Source: Chthoniobacteraceae bacterium
GTDB lineage: Bacteria > Verrucomicrobiota > Verrucomicrobiia > Chthoniobacterales > Chthoniobacteraceae
Direction of reading: 5' to 3'
DNA length: 34,788 nt
NCBI GenBank assembly: GCA_947471505.1
Contig: CANIWM010000067.1
Coordinates: 1-34,788 of the forward strand
Shown: positions 16,457 to 25,136 of the stretch, piece after piece
Layout of the letters: every line of letters starts with the position of its first letter
Numbering within the stretch: the first letter of the stretch is position 1
Program-made: the position numbers and the translations under genes
The notes under the pieces: generated by a model
Seen by the model: only the letters and a program-made list of their open reading frames with translations
The model's database searches: none
What the model was told of the DNA's origin: nothing

Positions 16457-18793
16457 ATGTCCGCCGTCCGATTCATCGCACTCACACTCATCGCCGCCGC
16501 CACGGCGAGCGCTGCCGATTTTGGGAAAGAGATACGTCCACTCTTGGACACGTATTGTTTCAAATGCCACGCAGGCACGAAGAAGAAGGGCGGCATCTTA
16601 CTCGACACCGTCACCTCTGCCGATGGCGCGGCGAAGGATTTCGAGACGTGGGATGCGGTGCTGGAGAACTTGCGCTCGGGCGCAATGCCGCCTGACGATG
16701 AGGACAAACAACCGAAACTCGAAGAACGCGAGAAGCTCATCAAATGGATTCAGTCCGAAGTCTTCGTCACCGACCCGAACAATCCCGACCCAGGCCGCGT
16801 CACCATCCGGCGACTCAACCGCGCGGAATACAACAACACCATCCGTGACCTCGTGGGCATCGACTTCGAGCCCGCTGCGGACTTCCCCGCCGACGACTCT
16901 GGCTACGGCTTCGACAACATCGGCGACGTGCTCTCGCTCCCGCCGGTCCTTTTTGAGCGCTATCTTGCGGCGGCGGAAAAAATCATGAGCGCCGCCATCC
17001 TGAACGACCACAAGCCGCGCTCGGAAAAAATCCCCGTGGACCTTCTCGCAATCAAAGGGGGCCCGGAAAAAGGCAACACGCCCACGTCCCGCCGTGTGGA
17101 TGAAGTGGAGGCCAGCATCACCGTGGACCTTCCTGTGCCCGGCCAATACACGCTCCGCATCGAGGCCATCGGCCCGCGTGTCGGCGGCGAGGCCACGAAG
17201 CTCGCCGTGAAGCTCGGAGCCCAAGCCATCAACGTCCCCACGCTCCCCACCGAACAAGATGTCGTAGGCAAGCACCAACTCCCGATCACCATCGCCGCTG
17301 CTGGAAAACAGACGCTCACTTTCCGCGTAGCGAATCCCCTCGCCCAGCCCGAGATGAAAGACGGCAAGCCGAAGAAGCGCATCGTCACGCTTCGCAAAGT
17401 GGAACTCCTCACCCCGGCCAAACCCGTCACCGCGCCCCCGACGCAGATCCGCCTTTTTGCCCCCGGCAAAGGGCAGCGCGACCTCAACGTCGCCGCGCGC
17501 ATGATCCTCACGAACTTTGCAGCCCGCGCATTTCGCCGTCCGCTTTCGCCACAAGAAACAGAACGGTTCCTCTTTATTTACCGCACGGCCGGGCAAAAGG
17601 GCGGGAACTTCGAGCAAAGCGTGCAAACGGCGCTCACGGCCATCCTCGTCTCTCCGCATTTCCTTTTCCGTGGCGAACTCCAGCCCGAGCCCGACAACCC
17701 AAAAATCACCCAGCCCGTCAACGAATGGGCGCTGGCCTCGCGCCTCTCTTACTTCCTGTGGAGCACGATGCCCGACGGCATACTCTTCGCCCAAGCGGGC
17801 GCCGGAACGTTGCGGAAAAACCTCGCCGCCCAAGTCCAGCGGATGATCAAAGACCCGCGCTCCGAGGCGCTCATCAACAACTTCGCCGGCCAATGGCTCC
17901 AAACGCGCAACCTCCTTTCCATCCAGCCCGACCCGAAAACTTTCAAGGATTGGAACCGCGACCTCGCCCTCGCGATGGAGCGCGAAACCGAGTTACTCTT
18001 CGATCACATCATGCGTGAAGACCGACCCATCACCGACCTCCTCGGGGCCGACTATACTTTCGTGAACGAGCGCCTCGCTCGTATTTACGGCATCGACGGC
18101 GTGGAGGGCGAAGCCTTCGTCAAAGTCAAAGTCCCCGCCAAGCGCCCCGGCGGCATCCTCGGCCACGGCTCCTTCCTCACGCTCACCTCGAATCCCACCC
18201 GCACCAGCCCGGTAAAGCGCGGCAAATTCGTCCTCGAAAACATCCTCGGCACTCCCCCGCCCCCGCCCCCACCGGACGTGCCCGACCTCAACGACCCAAA
18301 GCGCCCCGAGCTAAAAGGCACGCTCCGACAAAAAATGGAGCTGCACCGCAAAGAGCCACTCTGCGCCGGATGCCACGCCCGCATGGACGACATCGGCTTC
18401 GCGCTAGAAAACTTCGACGCCATCGGCGCATGGCGCACCACCGACGCCGGCGCAGCCATCGAGACGGCCGGGCAACTCGTCAGCGGCGAAAAGTTCCTCA
18501 ACGCCACCGAGCTCCGCGACGTGTTGCTGAAGCAAAAGCGCGGCGACTTTCTCCACTGCGTCAGCGAGAAAATGCTCACCTACGCGATGGGTCGCGGCCT
18601 CGAATACTACGACCGCCCAACCGTGGATAAGATCGCCCAAGCCGTGGATAAAAGCGGCGCGAAATTCAGCACACTCGTCCTCGAAATCGTCAAAAGCGTC
18701 CCCTTCCAAATGCGACGCGGCGAAGGGGATCACCGCCAATTTTCCGCAGCGAAAGCCGAACCGAAGCCAGCGCCCAAAGCGAAGAAAGAGTAG
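16457..18793 (+). CDS. Exported DUF1592-family cytochrome-type protein (PSCyt / DUF1587-1595-1592-1588-1585)
   Basis: A 778-residue exported protein with the full domain string typical of Planctomycetes, Verrucomicrobia and relatives. It has a signal peptide (MSAVRFIALTLIAAATASAA) and a cytochrome c-like domain with CFKCH (Cys34, Cys37, His38). DUF1587 follows (RRLNRAEYNNTIRDLVGI), then a beta-rich carbohydrate-binding-like part, DUF1595 (FAARAFRRPLSPQE), DUF1592 (SPHFLFRGE, LASRLSYFLWSTMPD), DUF1588 (GGILGHGSFLTLTSNPTRTS, then a Pro-rich stretch) and DUF1585. DUF1585 carries a second heme-type motif CAGCH (Cys636-His640). It is probably a periplasmic redox protein; substrates are not established for the family. 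A DUF1552 gene, the usual neighbour, is not seen. The start at 16457 is the first ATG that gives a signal peptide. It converges with the FecR gene. Confidence 0.9.
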   Translation: MSAVRFIALTLIAAATASAADFGKEIRPLLDTYCFKCHAGTKKKGGILLDTVTSADGAAKDFETWDAVLENLRSGAMPPDDEDKQPKLEEREKLIKWIQSEVFVTDPNNPDPGRVTIRRLNRAEYNNTIRDLVGIDFEPAADFPADDSGYGFDNIGDVLSLPPVLFERYLAAAEKIMSAAILNDHKPRSEKIPVDLLAIKGGPEKGNTPTSRRVDEVEASITVDLPVPGQYTLRIEAIGPRVGGEATKLAVKLGAQAINVPTLPTEQDVVGKHQLPITIAAAGKQTLTFRVANPLAQPEMKDGKPKKRIVTLRKVELLTPAKPVTAPPTQIRLFAPGKGQRDLNVAARMILTNFAARAFRRPLSPQETERFLFIYRTAGQKGGNFEQSVQTALTAILVSPHFLFRGELQPEPDNPKITQPVNEWALASRLSYFLWSTMPDGILFAQAGAGTLRKNLAAQVQRMIKDPRSEALINNFAGQWLQTRNLLSIQPDPKTFKDWNRDLALAMERETELLFDHIMREDRPITDLLGADYTFVNERLARIYGIDGVEGEAFVKVKVPAKRPGGILGHGSFLTLTSNPTRTSPVKRGKFVLENILGTPPPPPPPDVPDLNDPKRPELKGTLRQKMELHRKEPLCAGCHARMDDIGFALENFDAIGAWRTTDAGAAIETAGQLVSGEKFLNATELRDVLLKQKRGDFLHCVSEKMLTYAMGRGLEYYDRPTVDKIAQAVDKSGAKFSTLVLEIVKSVPFQMRRGEGDHRQFSAAKAEPKPAPKAKKE

Positions 18794-18824
18794 TTCGGAT
18801 CTCGGCCTGACCTCGGAGAGCGGA

Positions 18825-18850
18825 GGAAATCAGCGCGGTTTCTGATTTCC
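18825..18850. terminator. Hairpin between convergent genes, possible two-way terminator
   Basis: GGAAATCAG (18825-18833) and CTGATTTCC (18842-18850) pair perfectly around an 8-nt loop. The hairpin lies 31 bases after the stop of the DUF1592-type gene and includes the stop and last codons of the FecR gene on the other strand. A terminator serving both genes is plausible; there is no long T-run on either side. Confidence 0.45.
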
Positions 18851-19699
18851 ACCCTGTTTTGGCGGCGGCGGTGGCGGCGGTGGTTTCTGCGGAACGGGCA
18901 GACGCTTTACGTCGATGCCTTGCACGCCGATCCTCTCGACTCTTGGCGACGGTGGTGGTGGTGGTGGTGGCGGTGGCGGGGCTTCGCCTGATGCTTGCCT
19001 ATCGCGCGGCGGCGGCGGCAATTTTCCTCCTGTGTTCGGCGCGAGTCGGCCTTCTTGGATTTTCCGTTCTTGCACGCGAACGGACTGCTCGACGCGTGGC
19101 GCAGAAGCAAGCGGCGCACGGAAGCCGCGCACGAGCATCGACGCCGAGACTTGTCGCGAAAGCTGGAAGTCCAGCACCGGACTGAGTTGAGCTCCCGGCA
19201 TCACGATCACGAGTTGTCCGGGGGCTAATGTGACGCTTTTTCCGTCCGGCAACGTCACGCTCCCCTTCCCCTCCAGCATCACGACTTTCATCGCGCCTGC
19301 TTTCGTGGCGGAGACGATAAGCGTGGTGCCGAGCACGGCGGCAGATGCTGCGCTGGTGCGGATGGTGCCACCGCCACGGCCTGCGGGTGAGTGGAAAAGG
19401 AGGGAGCCTTTTTCCAGCTCCATCGTCCGCGATTCCGGCTGGAAGGAGAACAGCGTGTTCGAGCCCACGCGCGTCACGGTCTGGTCTGCGGCGATGAGTT
19501 CGGCGCGGGAATTGATGCCAGTGCGCAAGACGTTGGGCGCGCGAAACTCCTCGCGCATCTGGGCGGCGTGCGCGGTGCGCGTGGCGCGCTCGATGACTCG
19601 CACGTCGTTGACGATCTCAGTGATTTGCGCGCGGTCGAGCGGGGCTGCGTGCGCGAGTCCCGCCGTGAAGATGCAGAGGGCGATGGTGTTGGTTTTCAT
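18830..19699 (-). CDS. Exported FecR-domain protein with polyproline tail
   Basis: A 289-residue protein with a signal peptide (MKTNTIALCIFTAGLAHA). Residues ~40-190 form a FecR domain (PF04773): NVLRTGINSRAELIAADQTV, LEKGSLLFHSPAG, TSAASAAVLGTTLIVS, and VMLEGKGSVTLPDGKSVTL followed by LAPGQLVIVMPG. The C-terminal ~100 residues are Pro/Arg-rich with two long proline runs (10 and 8 residues), encoded partly by a GGT-type triplet repeat as read on the plus strand. It lacks the cytoplasmic and membrane parts of true FecR sigma regulators and has no sigma-factor neighbour, so a role as a soluble or surface beta-protein is more likely than iron signalling. Such FecR-domain exported proteins are common in Verrucomicrobia. 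The ATG at 19699 was chosen for its signal peptide. Confidence 0.85.
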   Translation of the reverse strand: MKTNTIALCIFTAGLAHAAPLDRAQITEIVNDVRVIERATRTAHAAQMREEFRAPNVLRTGINSRAELIAADQTVTRVGSNTLFSFQPESRTMELEKGSLLFHSPAGRGGGTIRTSAASAAVLGTTLIVSATKAGAMKVVMLEGKGSVTLPDGKSVTLAPGQLVIVMPGAQLSPVLDFQLSRQVSASMLVRGFRAPLASAPRVEQSVRVQERKIQEGRLAPNTGGKLPPPPRDRQASGEAPPPPPPPPPPSPRVERIGVQGIDVKRLPVPQKPPPPPPPPKQGGNQKPR

Positions 19700-19779
19700 G
19701 GAAAGGTGGATGCGAGCAATGAAAGCGCGTTTCGTGCGAATCGAATACCGGGATATTGTAAAGCGGCGGTAAAACTCTG

Positions 19780-20772
19780 CTACCCGCCGAGGAGCGACAT
19801 CTCGGCCTTGGGGAGTGCCGCCGTTTCGCTGGTGCGTAGCTCGGAGTATCGGTCGTCCCGCTTGCCCCAGATGCCGCCGATGAGTGCGGCGATGTCCGCA
19901 TCGCTCGCGCCGTTGCGCAGGGGCGCGCGGAGGTCGTGGCCGTGGGCGGAAAATAGGCAGGTGAAGAGCTTGCCGTCCGCCGTGAGTCGGGCGCGCGTGC
20001 AGCCTTTGCAAAAAGGGCGCGTGACGCTGGCGATGATGCCCAGTTCGCCGCCGCCGGGCGTGCGGTAGCGGAGGGCGGTCTCGCCTTCGTAGTTCGGCGC
20101 GAGCGGCGTGAGTTGCAGCTCGGTGCGCTCGGCGATTTCGGCGGCAGGGACGACGTCGGCCATGCGCCAGCCGTTCGAGTTTCCAACGTCCATAAACTCG
20201 ATCATGCGCAGGACGTATTGCGGGCCGGAGAAGCGGTGCGCCATCGCAGCGATCTGGTCGTCGTTCATGCCGCGCTTAACGACCATGTTGATCTTGATGG
20301 GCGAGAAGCCTGCGGCCAGCGCGGCATCAATCCCATCGAGCACGCGGGCGACGGGGAAGTCGGCGTCGTTCATCGCGCGGAAGGTGGCGTCGTCCAGCGC
20401 GTCGAGGCTCACGGTGAGGCGGTGCAGCCCAGCCTCGCGGAGGGCGCGGGCTTTTTCGGAAAGAACGGAGCCGTTCGTGGTGAGCGCGATGTCTTGCAGC
20501 CCCGGCGTGCCGCGCACCATGCCGATGAGCGCCTCCACATTGCGCCGCAGGAGCGGTTCGCCGCCGGTGAGCCGCAGCTTTTCCATCCCGAGCGATGCGA
20601 AGATGCGGACGAGCCGCGCGCATTCCTCCAGCGAGAGAATCTCCGCACGCGGCAGGAAGTCGTAGCCGCGCCCGAAGACCTCGCGCGGCATACAATATCG
20701 GCAGCGGAAATTGCACCGGTCCGTGACAGACAGGCGCAAGTCGCGAAGTGGCCGGTTACTAGCGTCGTGCAT
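19780..20772 (-). CDS. moaA: GTP 3',8-cyclase (molybdenum cofactor biosynthesis)
   Basis: A 330-residue radical-SAM enzyme that, with MoaC, turns GTP into cyclic pyranopterin phosphate for molybdenum cofactor. The N-terminal iron-sulfur motif is CNFRCRYC (Cys20, Cys24, Cys27). The SAM-binding GGEPLLR and the TTNGSVL, SLDALD and KINMVVKRGMNDDQ segments are intact. The second cluster motif is CKGCTRARLTADGKLFTC near the C-terminus, and the protein ends in the GG pair that MoaA needs. The length matches the family. No other moa gene adjoins it, so the pathway must be spread over the chromosome. It is 80 bases upstream of the FecR gene on the same strand and divergent from the dehydrogenase gene, with ~100 bases between the two starts. 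Confidence 0.95.
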   Translation of the reverse strand: MHDASNRPLRDLRLSVTDRCNFRCRYCMPREVFGRGYDFLPRAEILSLEECARLVRIFASLGMEKLRLTGGEPLLRRNVEALIGMVRGTPGLQDIALTTNGSVLSEKARALREAGLHRLTVSLDALDDATFRAMNDADFPVARVLDGIDAALAAGFSPIKINMVVKRGMNDDQIAAMAHRFSGPQYVLRMIEFMDVGNSNGWRMADVVPAAEIAERTELQLTPLAPNYEGETALRYRTPGGGELGIIASVTRPFCKGCTRARLTADGKLFTCLFSAHGHDLRAPLRNGASDADIAALIGGIWGKRDDRYSELRTSETAALPKAEMSLLGG

Positions 20773-20877
20773 CGCGCTATGCGTGCGCGGTTTGCGGCGA
20801 GTAGTAAAGTTTTCATGTCCACGTAACCAGTGATTGAATGGACATCCATCGTACGTTTCGCCAACGTCCCCGCCGTT

Positions 20878-23800
20878 ATGCGCACACTACTTTTCCTCAG
20901 CCTCGCCGTCTCACTCTTCGCGGATGATTTCCCGAAGCCGTTTAATACTGGCACCGATGTCGGCAAGAAGCCCATGTCTGCCGATGAAGCGGTCAAATCG
21001 ATCCAGATGCCCGAGGGCTTCAAAGCGACCGTCTTTGCCGCCGAGCCGGACATTCAGAATCCCATCGCATGTGCGTGGGACAGCCGGGGGCGCTTGTGGG
21101 TCGCGGAGAATTACACCTACGCAGAATCGGCGGTCGGTTTTGACAAGAACCTCCGCGACCGCATCCTCATTTTCGAGGACACGGATAACGACGGGAAGGC
21201 GGACAAGCGCACCGTTTTCGCCGACAATCTACACAATCTCTCTAGCATCGAGCTGGGCTACGGCGGGGTGTTTTGCACGGCTGCGCCGTATCTGCTGTGG
21301 ATACCGGATGCCGATGGCGACGACAAACCGGACGCGCCCGGCGGCAAAGGCTACGCGGACTTTCCCACGCTCCCCGGCACCAGCACGCGCATCCTGCTCG
21401 ATGGCTTCGACGCCGGGGCTGTGCGCCACAACTTCGTGAACGGCCTGCGCTGGGGGCCGGATGGCTGGCTCTACGCACGCCACGGCATCCAAGGCTCCAG
21501 CCGCGTCGCCAAGCCCGGCACGCCCGACGCCGAGCGGCAACTCATCAGCGTCGGCATCTGGCGCTACCACCCCGTCCGGCACACCGTCGAGATGGTCACG
21601 CACGGCGGCACGAACCCGTGGGGGCTCGATTTCAACGCGGAAGGCGAAGGCTTTTTCACCAACACCGTCACCGGCCACCTCTACCACATGATCCCCGGCG
21701 CGCACTACGAGCGCATGTATGGCGAAGACCCGAACCCCTTTATCTATCAGCTCCTCCCGCAGACCGCCGACCATTACCACTACGACCGCGCGAAGAGCTG
21801 GACGGATTCGCGCGATGGAAAAGCGAACGACCTCGGTGGCGGCCACGCCCACGTCGGCTGCATGATCTACCAAGGCGAAAACTGGCCCGAGCAATACCGG
21901 GGAAAACTGATGACGGTGAACCTCCACGGACGCTGCATCAACGTCGAGCGACTGGAGCGAAAAGGCAGCGGCTACACCGCCAAGCACGAGCCCAGCGTCA
22001 TCACATTTGGCGACCCGTGGTTCCGAGGCAACGAACTCACCTACGGCCCCGACGGCGGCGTGTACGTCCTCGACTGGAGCGACCAAGGCGAGTGCCACGA
22101 AAACGACGGCGTGCATCGCGAGAGCGGGCGGATTTATAAAATCACCTATGGAGAAGTGAAAACAAACGCGGTCGCGGCTGACGCGAAACTTGGAGTGAAA
22201 GGGGCAATGAAATCCCTAGCTGAAAAAAGGGACGTGGCTCGGTTATCCGACTCGGACCTGACGATGTTCGTCATGGACGGCCCAGAATGGCACGCTCGAA
22301 TCGCACTGCGGCTGATGCTCGAACAGTGCGCAAAGAACAACTCATACGAAGCCCTCAAAGGGTTGGGAATGGGGGCAGCGCTCGCAGGCGTCGAGCGCGG
22401 GTTGAAACGGGTTTCCAAGATGATGCGGTTTGAAGCGTTGCCGGAAAAACGAGAAATCACGGCACCGCAAATTGATACGTTTCTCGCGGTAGCGGCGAAG
22501 GTGGCCACCAAGGATTCGGGAACGCGACTCGCACTCGCGAGCGATCTCATCCAACCCAGTTCATATGCGCCGAGTTTGCAGCTCCCCCTTTGGTCGCAGC
22601 TCTTTTCCTTTGCCGAAGATGCAAATGATCATGTGCTGCCGCTTGTGTGCTGGTCAGCCTTCCATCCGCTCCTTAGCCCTTCCGACGAACCAACTGCGAA
22701 GCGCGCAACGGAGATCGCCTACTCCGGCAAAATCCCCCTCATCCTCGAAAACACCGCCCGCCGCCTCGCCACCGACCTCGCCACAAAACCCGAGCGTCTC
22801 GACGGCCTGCTCGCTTTAGCCAACGCCTCCTTTGATGAGGCCAAAGCCGCCAGCATCCTGCGCGGAATCTCCGCCGCCGTGCGCGGGATGGCCAAGGCCA
22901 AAGCCCCCGCAAACTGGCCCGCCTTCGCCGCCCAAGTCGGCAAAACTCCCGCCCTCGCCGACAAACTCCGCTCTCTAAACGTCATCTTCGGCGACGGACG
23001 CGCCCTCGACGAAATCCGCGCTCTTGCCCTCGATGCCAAAGCCGAACTCGCCGCCCGGAAAATGGCCATCGAATCCCTCATCGCCGCCAAGCCCGCCGAC
23101 CTCCGCACCACGCTGGAGTCCCTCGTGAAAAACTCCAACGACCTCCTTCCCAACGCCCTGCAAGGCATGGCCGCGTTTGACGACGCCGGGCCGCTCATCG
23201 CCCAAAACTACACCCGCGTCCGCCCCGACTTCCGCCCCGGCGTCCTGACCGCCCTCTGCTCGCGCCCCGCATTTGCCACCGCCCTCCTTGATGCCGTCGC
23301 CGACGGCAAAATCGCCCGCAACACCGTCACGCCCTACCACGCCCGCCAAATCGCCGCCCTCGCCGACGCCGCCGTGAGCAAGCGCCTCGCCGAAGTCTGG
23401 GGCACCGTCGCCACCACCTCCGACCAAAAGAAAAAGCGCATCGCCGAAATCAAAGCCGCCCTCCCGCCCGACGTTCTGGCAAAGGCCGACATCGAAAATG
23501 GACGCACCATTTTCACCCAAACCTGCGCCGCCTGCCACACCCTCTACGACCTCGGCCAAACCGGCGTAAACCTCGGCCCCAACCTCACCGGCAGCGGACG
23601 CGAAAACATAGATTACCTCCTAGAGAACATCGTGGACCCCAGCGCCCTCGTCCCCGCCGATTACAAACTCAGCACCGTCACCCTCAACGACGGGCGCCTG
23701 CTCACCGGCTTCATCTCCAAACAAGACGCCCAAACCCTCACCCTTCGCACCATGACCGAAACGCAAACCCTCGACCGCACCACCATCTCCAAAACCGAAG

Positions 23801-23892
23801 CCATGCCTCAATCGCTCATGCCCGAAGGAATCCTTGATGCGCTCAAGCCCGAGCAAGTGCGGGACTTGTTTGGGTTTTTGATGAGGAAGTGA
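20878..23892 (+). CDS. Exported PVC-type 'membrane-bound dehydrogenase' with HEAT-like repeats and heme tail
   Basis: A 1004-residue exported protein of the TIGR02604/TIGR02603 architecture, known mainly from Planctomycetes and Verrucomicrobia. The signal peptide is MRTLLFLSLAVSLFA. Residues ~30-430 form a propeller-type N-terminal domain like quinoprotein sugar dehydrogenases: IACAWDSRGRLWVAENYTY, FEDTDNDGKADKRTVF, VNGLRWGPDGWLYARHG, LTYGPDGGVYVLDWSDQGEC. Residues ~440-870 are helical, HEAT-like. The tail carries a c-type heme motif CAACH (Cys883, Cys886, His887) and the family ending with VDPSALVPADYKLSTV and LKPEQVRDLFGFLM. It probably oxidises a sugar or alcohol in the periplasm; the substrate is unknown. 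The ATG at 20878 gives the signal peptide directly. Codon use in ~22.14-22.70 kb differs from both sides. Confidence 0.9.
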   Translation: MRTLLFLSLAVSLFADDFPKPFNTGTDVGKKPMSADEAVKSIQMPEGFKATVFAAEPDIQNPIACAWDSRGRLWVAENYTYAESAVGFDKNLRDRILIFEDTDNDGKADKRTVFADNLHNLSSIELGYGGVFCTAAPYLLWIPDADGDDKPDAPGGKGYADFPTLPGTSTRILLDGFDAGAVRHNFVNGLRWGPDGWLYARHGIQGSSRVAKPGTPDAERQLISVGIWRYHPVRHTVEMVTHGGTNPWGLDFNAEGEGFFTNTVTGHLYHMIPGAHYERMYGEDPNPFIYQLLPQTADHYHYDRAKSWTDSRDGKANDLGGGHAHVGCMIYQGENWPEQYRGKLMTVNLHGRCINVERLERKGSGYTAKHEPSVITFGDPWFRGNELTYGPDGGVYVLDWSDQGECHENDGVHRESGRIYKITYGEVKTNAVAADAKLGVKGAMKSLAEKRDVARLSDSDLTMFVMDGPEWHARIALRLMLEQCAKNNSYEALKGLGMGAALAGVERGLKRVSKMMRFEALPEKREITAPQIDTFLAVAAKVATKDSGTRLALASDLIQPSSYAPSLQLPLWSQLFSFAEDANDHVLPLVCWSAFHPLLSPSDEPTAKRATEIAYSGKIPLILENTARRLATDLATKPERLDGLLALANASFDEAKAASILRGISAAVRGMAKAKAPANWPAFAAQVGKTPALADKLRSLNVIFGDGRALDEIRALALDAKAELAARKMAIESLIAAKPADLRTTLESLVKNSNDLLPNALQGMAAFDDAGPLIAQNYTRVRPDFRPGVLTALCSRPAFATALLDAVADGKIARNTVTPYHARQIAALADAAVSKRLAEVWGTVATTSDQKKKRIAEIKAALPPDVLAKADIENGRTIFTQTCAACHTLYDLGQTGVNLGPNLTGSGRENIDYLLENIVDPSALVPADYKLSTVTLNDGRLLTGFISKQDAQTLTLRTMTETQTLDRTTISKTEAMPQSLMPEGILDALKPEQVRDLFGFLMRK

Positions 23893-23957
23893 GCGGCGAA
23901 GCCCTCGGAATCTCCTACCTTGCTCCGACTGGCTCAAGCGGCCACTTTTCAAGAATC

Positions 23958-24518
23958 ATGAGTGCTATCTCCGGCGAACATTTTTTCGCAACTCCATCCG
24001 CCTACCTCGCGGCGGAAGAACTATCGGAAGGAAAGAATGAGTATGTGGACGGCGTCGTTTTCGCCCGACCGGGCGGCACAGTCCGCCACTCGGAGATCAG
24101 CGGAAATATCTCCTCCGGCCTAGATGCACGGCTGCGCAGAACCAATTTCCGCTCATGCGGCTGCGACTTCCGAGTCCACCTCACTTACGAATTCCACGAG
24201 CGATTCTATTATCCAGACGCCTCGGTAGTGCAGCTCCCGATAGACGGCCACGCCCTTTTCGTCGAAAATCCCACCGTCATCTTCGAGGTCCTCTCCCCGA
24301 GCACCGAACGGTTCGATAACGAAGAAAAGAAAGACGCATACCTCCGCTGCGAGAGCCTCCAAGCCTACGTCCTCGTCCACAGCGAGCGCGTAGAGGTCAC
24401 CATCTACACCCGTCGCGTTGACGGCTGGGACGCCACGATTTACAACGAGACAACTGACACCCTCCCGCTGCCGTGCATCGAGTGCGAATTGCCGCTCTCG
24501 GAGATTTACGAGGAGTAA
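23958..24518 (+). CDS. Uma2-family (PD-(D/E)xK-like) protein, first of a convergent pair
   Basis: A 186-residue protein of the Uma2 family (DUF820), a PD-(D/E)xK nuclease-fold group very common in cyanobacteria and PVC bacteria. Visible marks: the opening YLAAEELSEGKNEYVDGVVF, the conserved YYPDASVV (Asp of the nuclease core), VIFEVLSPSTERFD (Glu of the core) and KKDAYLRCESLQAYVLV. The length is normal. Function in the cell is not known for the family; a nuclease role is assumed from the fold. The ATG at 23958 gives the usual family start; the frame is open further upstream to 23889 but without family similarity. The gene converges with a related copy four bases away. Confidence 0.85.
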   Translation: MSAISGEHFFATPSAYLAAEELSEGKNEYVDGVVFARPGGTVRHSEISGNISSGLDARLRRTNFRSCGCDFRVHLTYEFHERFYYPDASVVQLPIDGHALFVENPTVIFEVLSPSTERFDNEEKKDAYLRCESLQAYVLVHSERVEVTIYTRRVDGWDATIYNETTDTLPLPCIECELPLSEIYEE

Positions 24519-24522
24519 GCGC

Positions 24523-25092
24523 TCAGGAAGTCATCCGCTCGTAGAGTTCCGCCAGCGGTATCTCCACTGCGATCTCGGGTAACCGCAGGATGCCGTCCAG
24601 CCCGCTGATGACCTCAACGGCCCACCCACCGACGATGCGCCGCTCGATAATGATCTCTGGCTTCGATTGCTCGATGCGGACATAGGAACGCAGTTGGTCA
24701 ATCTGGTGATAGGCCATGCGCTTCTCCCGCTCGTCAATGTGGCGCGTGGAGTCCGATAGAATCTCGAAGATCACCGTCGGACGCTCGCGCCACCCGTGAC
24801 CGGAATCCGTTGCATCGCAGGCCACCATTGCGTCGGGGTAATAGTAGTATGTGTCGCCACGGAGGTTCAGCTTGAGCTTCATGTTCGAGCCCAAAGCCTG
24901 GCACCGCTTTCCCCGTAGTTGAATAAAAAGAAGGCCCGCAAGGTTTGCCTCAACGAAGGTATGCGGCTCACTCGCCCCGGCCATCGCGTGAACGACGCCC
25001 CCGAGATACTCGTGCTTCACAACACTGAGTTCTTCGCCCGCGAGGTAGTCTTCCTCGCTGATGTATAATGACGAACCCGAAACGGTGCTCAT
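24523..25092 (-). CDS. Uma2-family (PD-(D/E)xK-like) protein, second of a convergent pair
   Basis: A 189-residue paralog of the neighbour at 23958-24518, on the other strand. It shares the same landmarks: EEDYLAGEELSVVKHEYLGG, YYYPDAMVACD (core Asp), VIFEILSDSTRHIDEREKRM (core Glu and following Lys/Arg) and IPLAELYE at the end. The two differ in many positions, so this is an old duplication or separate acquisition, not a recent copy. The ATG at 25092 matches the family's usual start; an ATG at 25128 would add 12 unrelated residues. The end lies 4 bases from the convergent neighbour's stop, and the start is 44 bases downstream of the icd stop on the same strand. Confidence 0.85.
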   Translation of the reverse strand: MSTVSGSSLYISEEDYLAGEELSVVKHEYLGGVVHAMAGASEPHTFVEANLAGLLFIQLRGKRCQALGSNMKLKLNLRGDTYYYYPDAMVACDATDSGHGWRERPTVIFEILSDSTRHIDEREKRMAYHQIDQLRSYVRIEQSKPEIIIERRIVGGWAVEVISGLDGILRLPEIAVEIPLAELYERMTS

Positions 25093-25136
25093 GGGCGCGA
25101 TGCTGAGAGTGAAGCGGCAAGCCGTCAACCGACGCT

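Noticed and set aside
18945-18985. GGT tract as a CRISPR-like or regulatory repeat
   Set aside because: It is a plain triplet repeat coding for proline, with no spacers or palindromic units.
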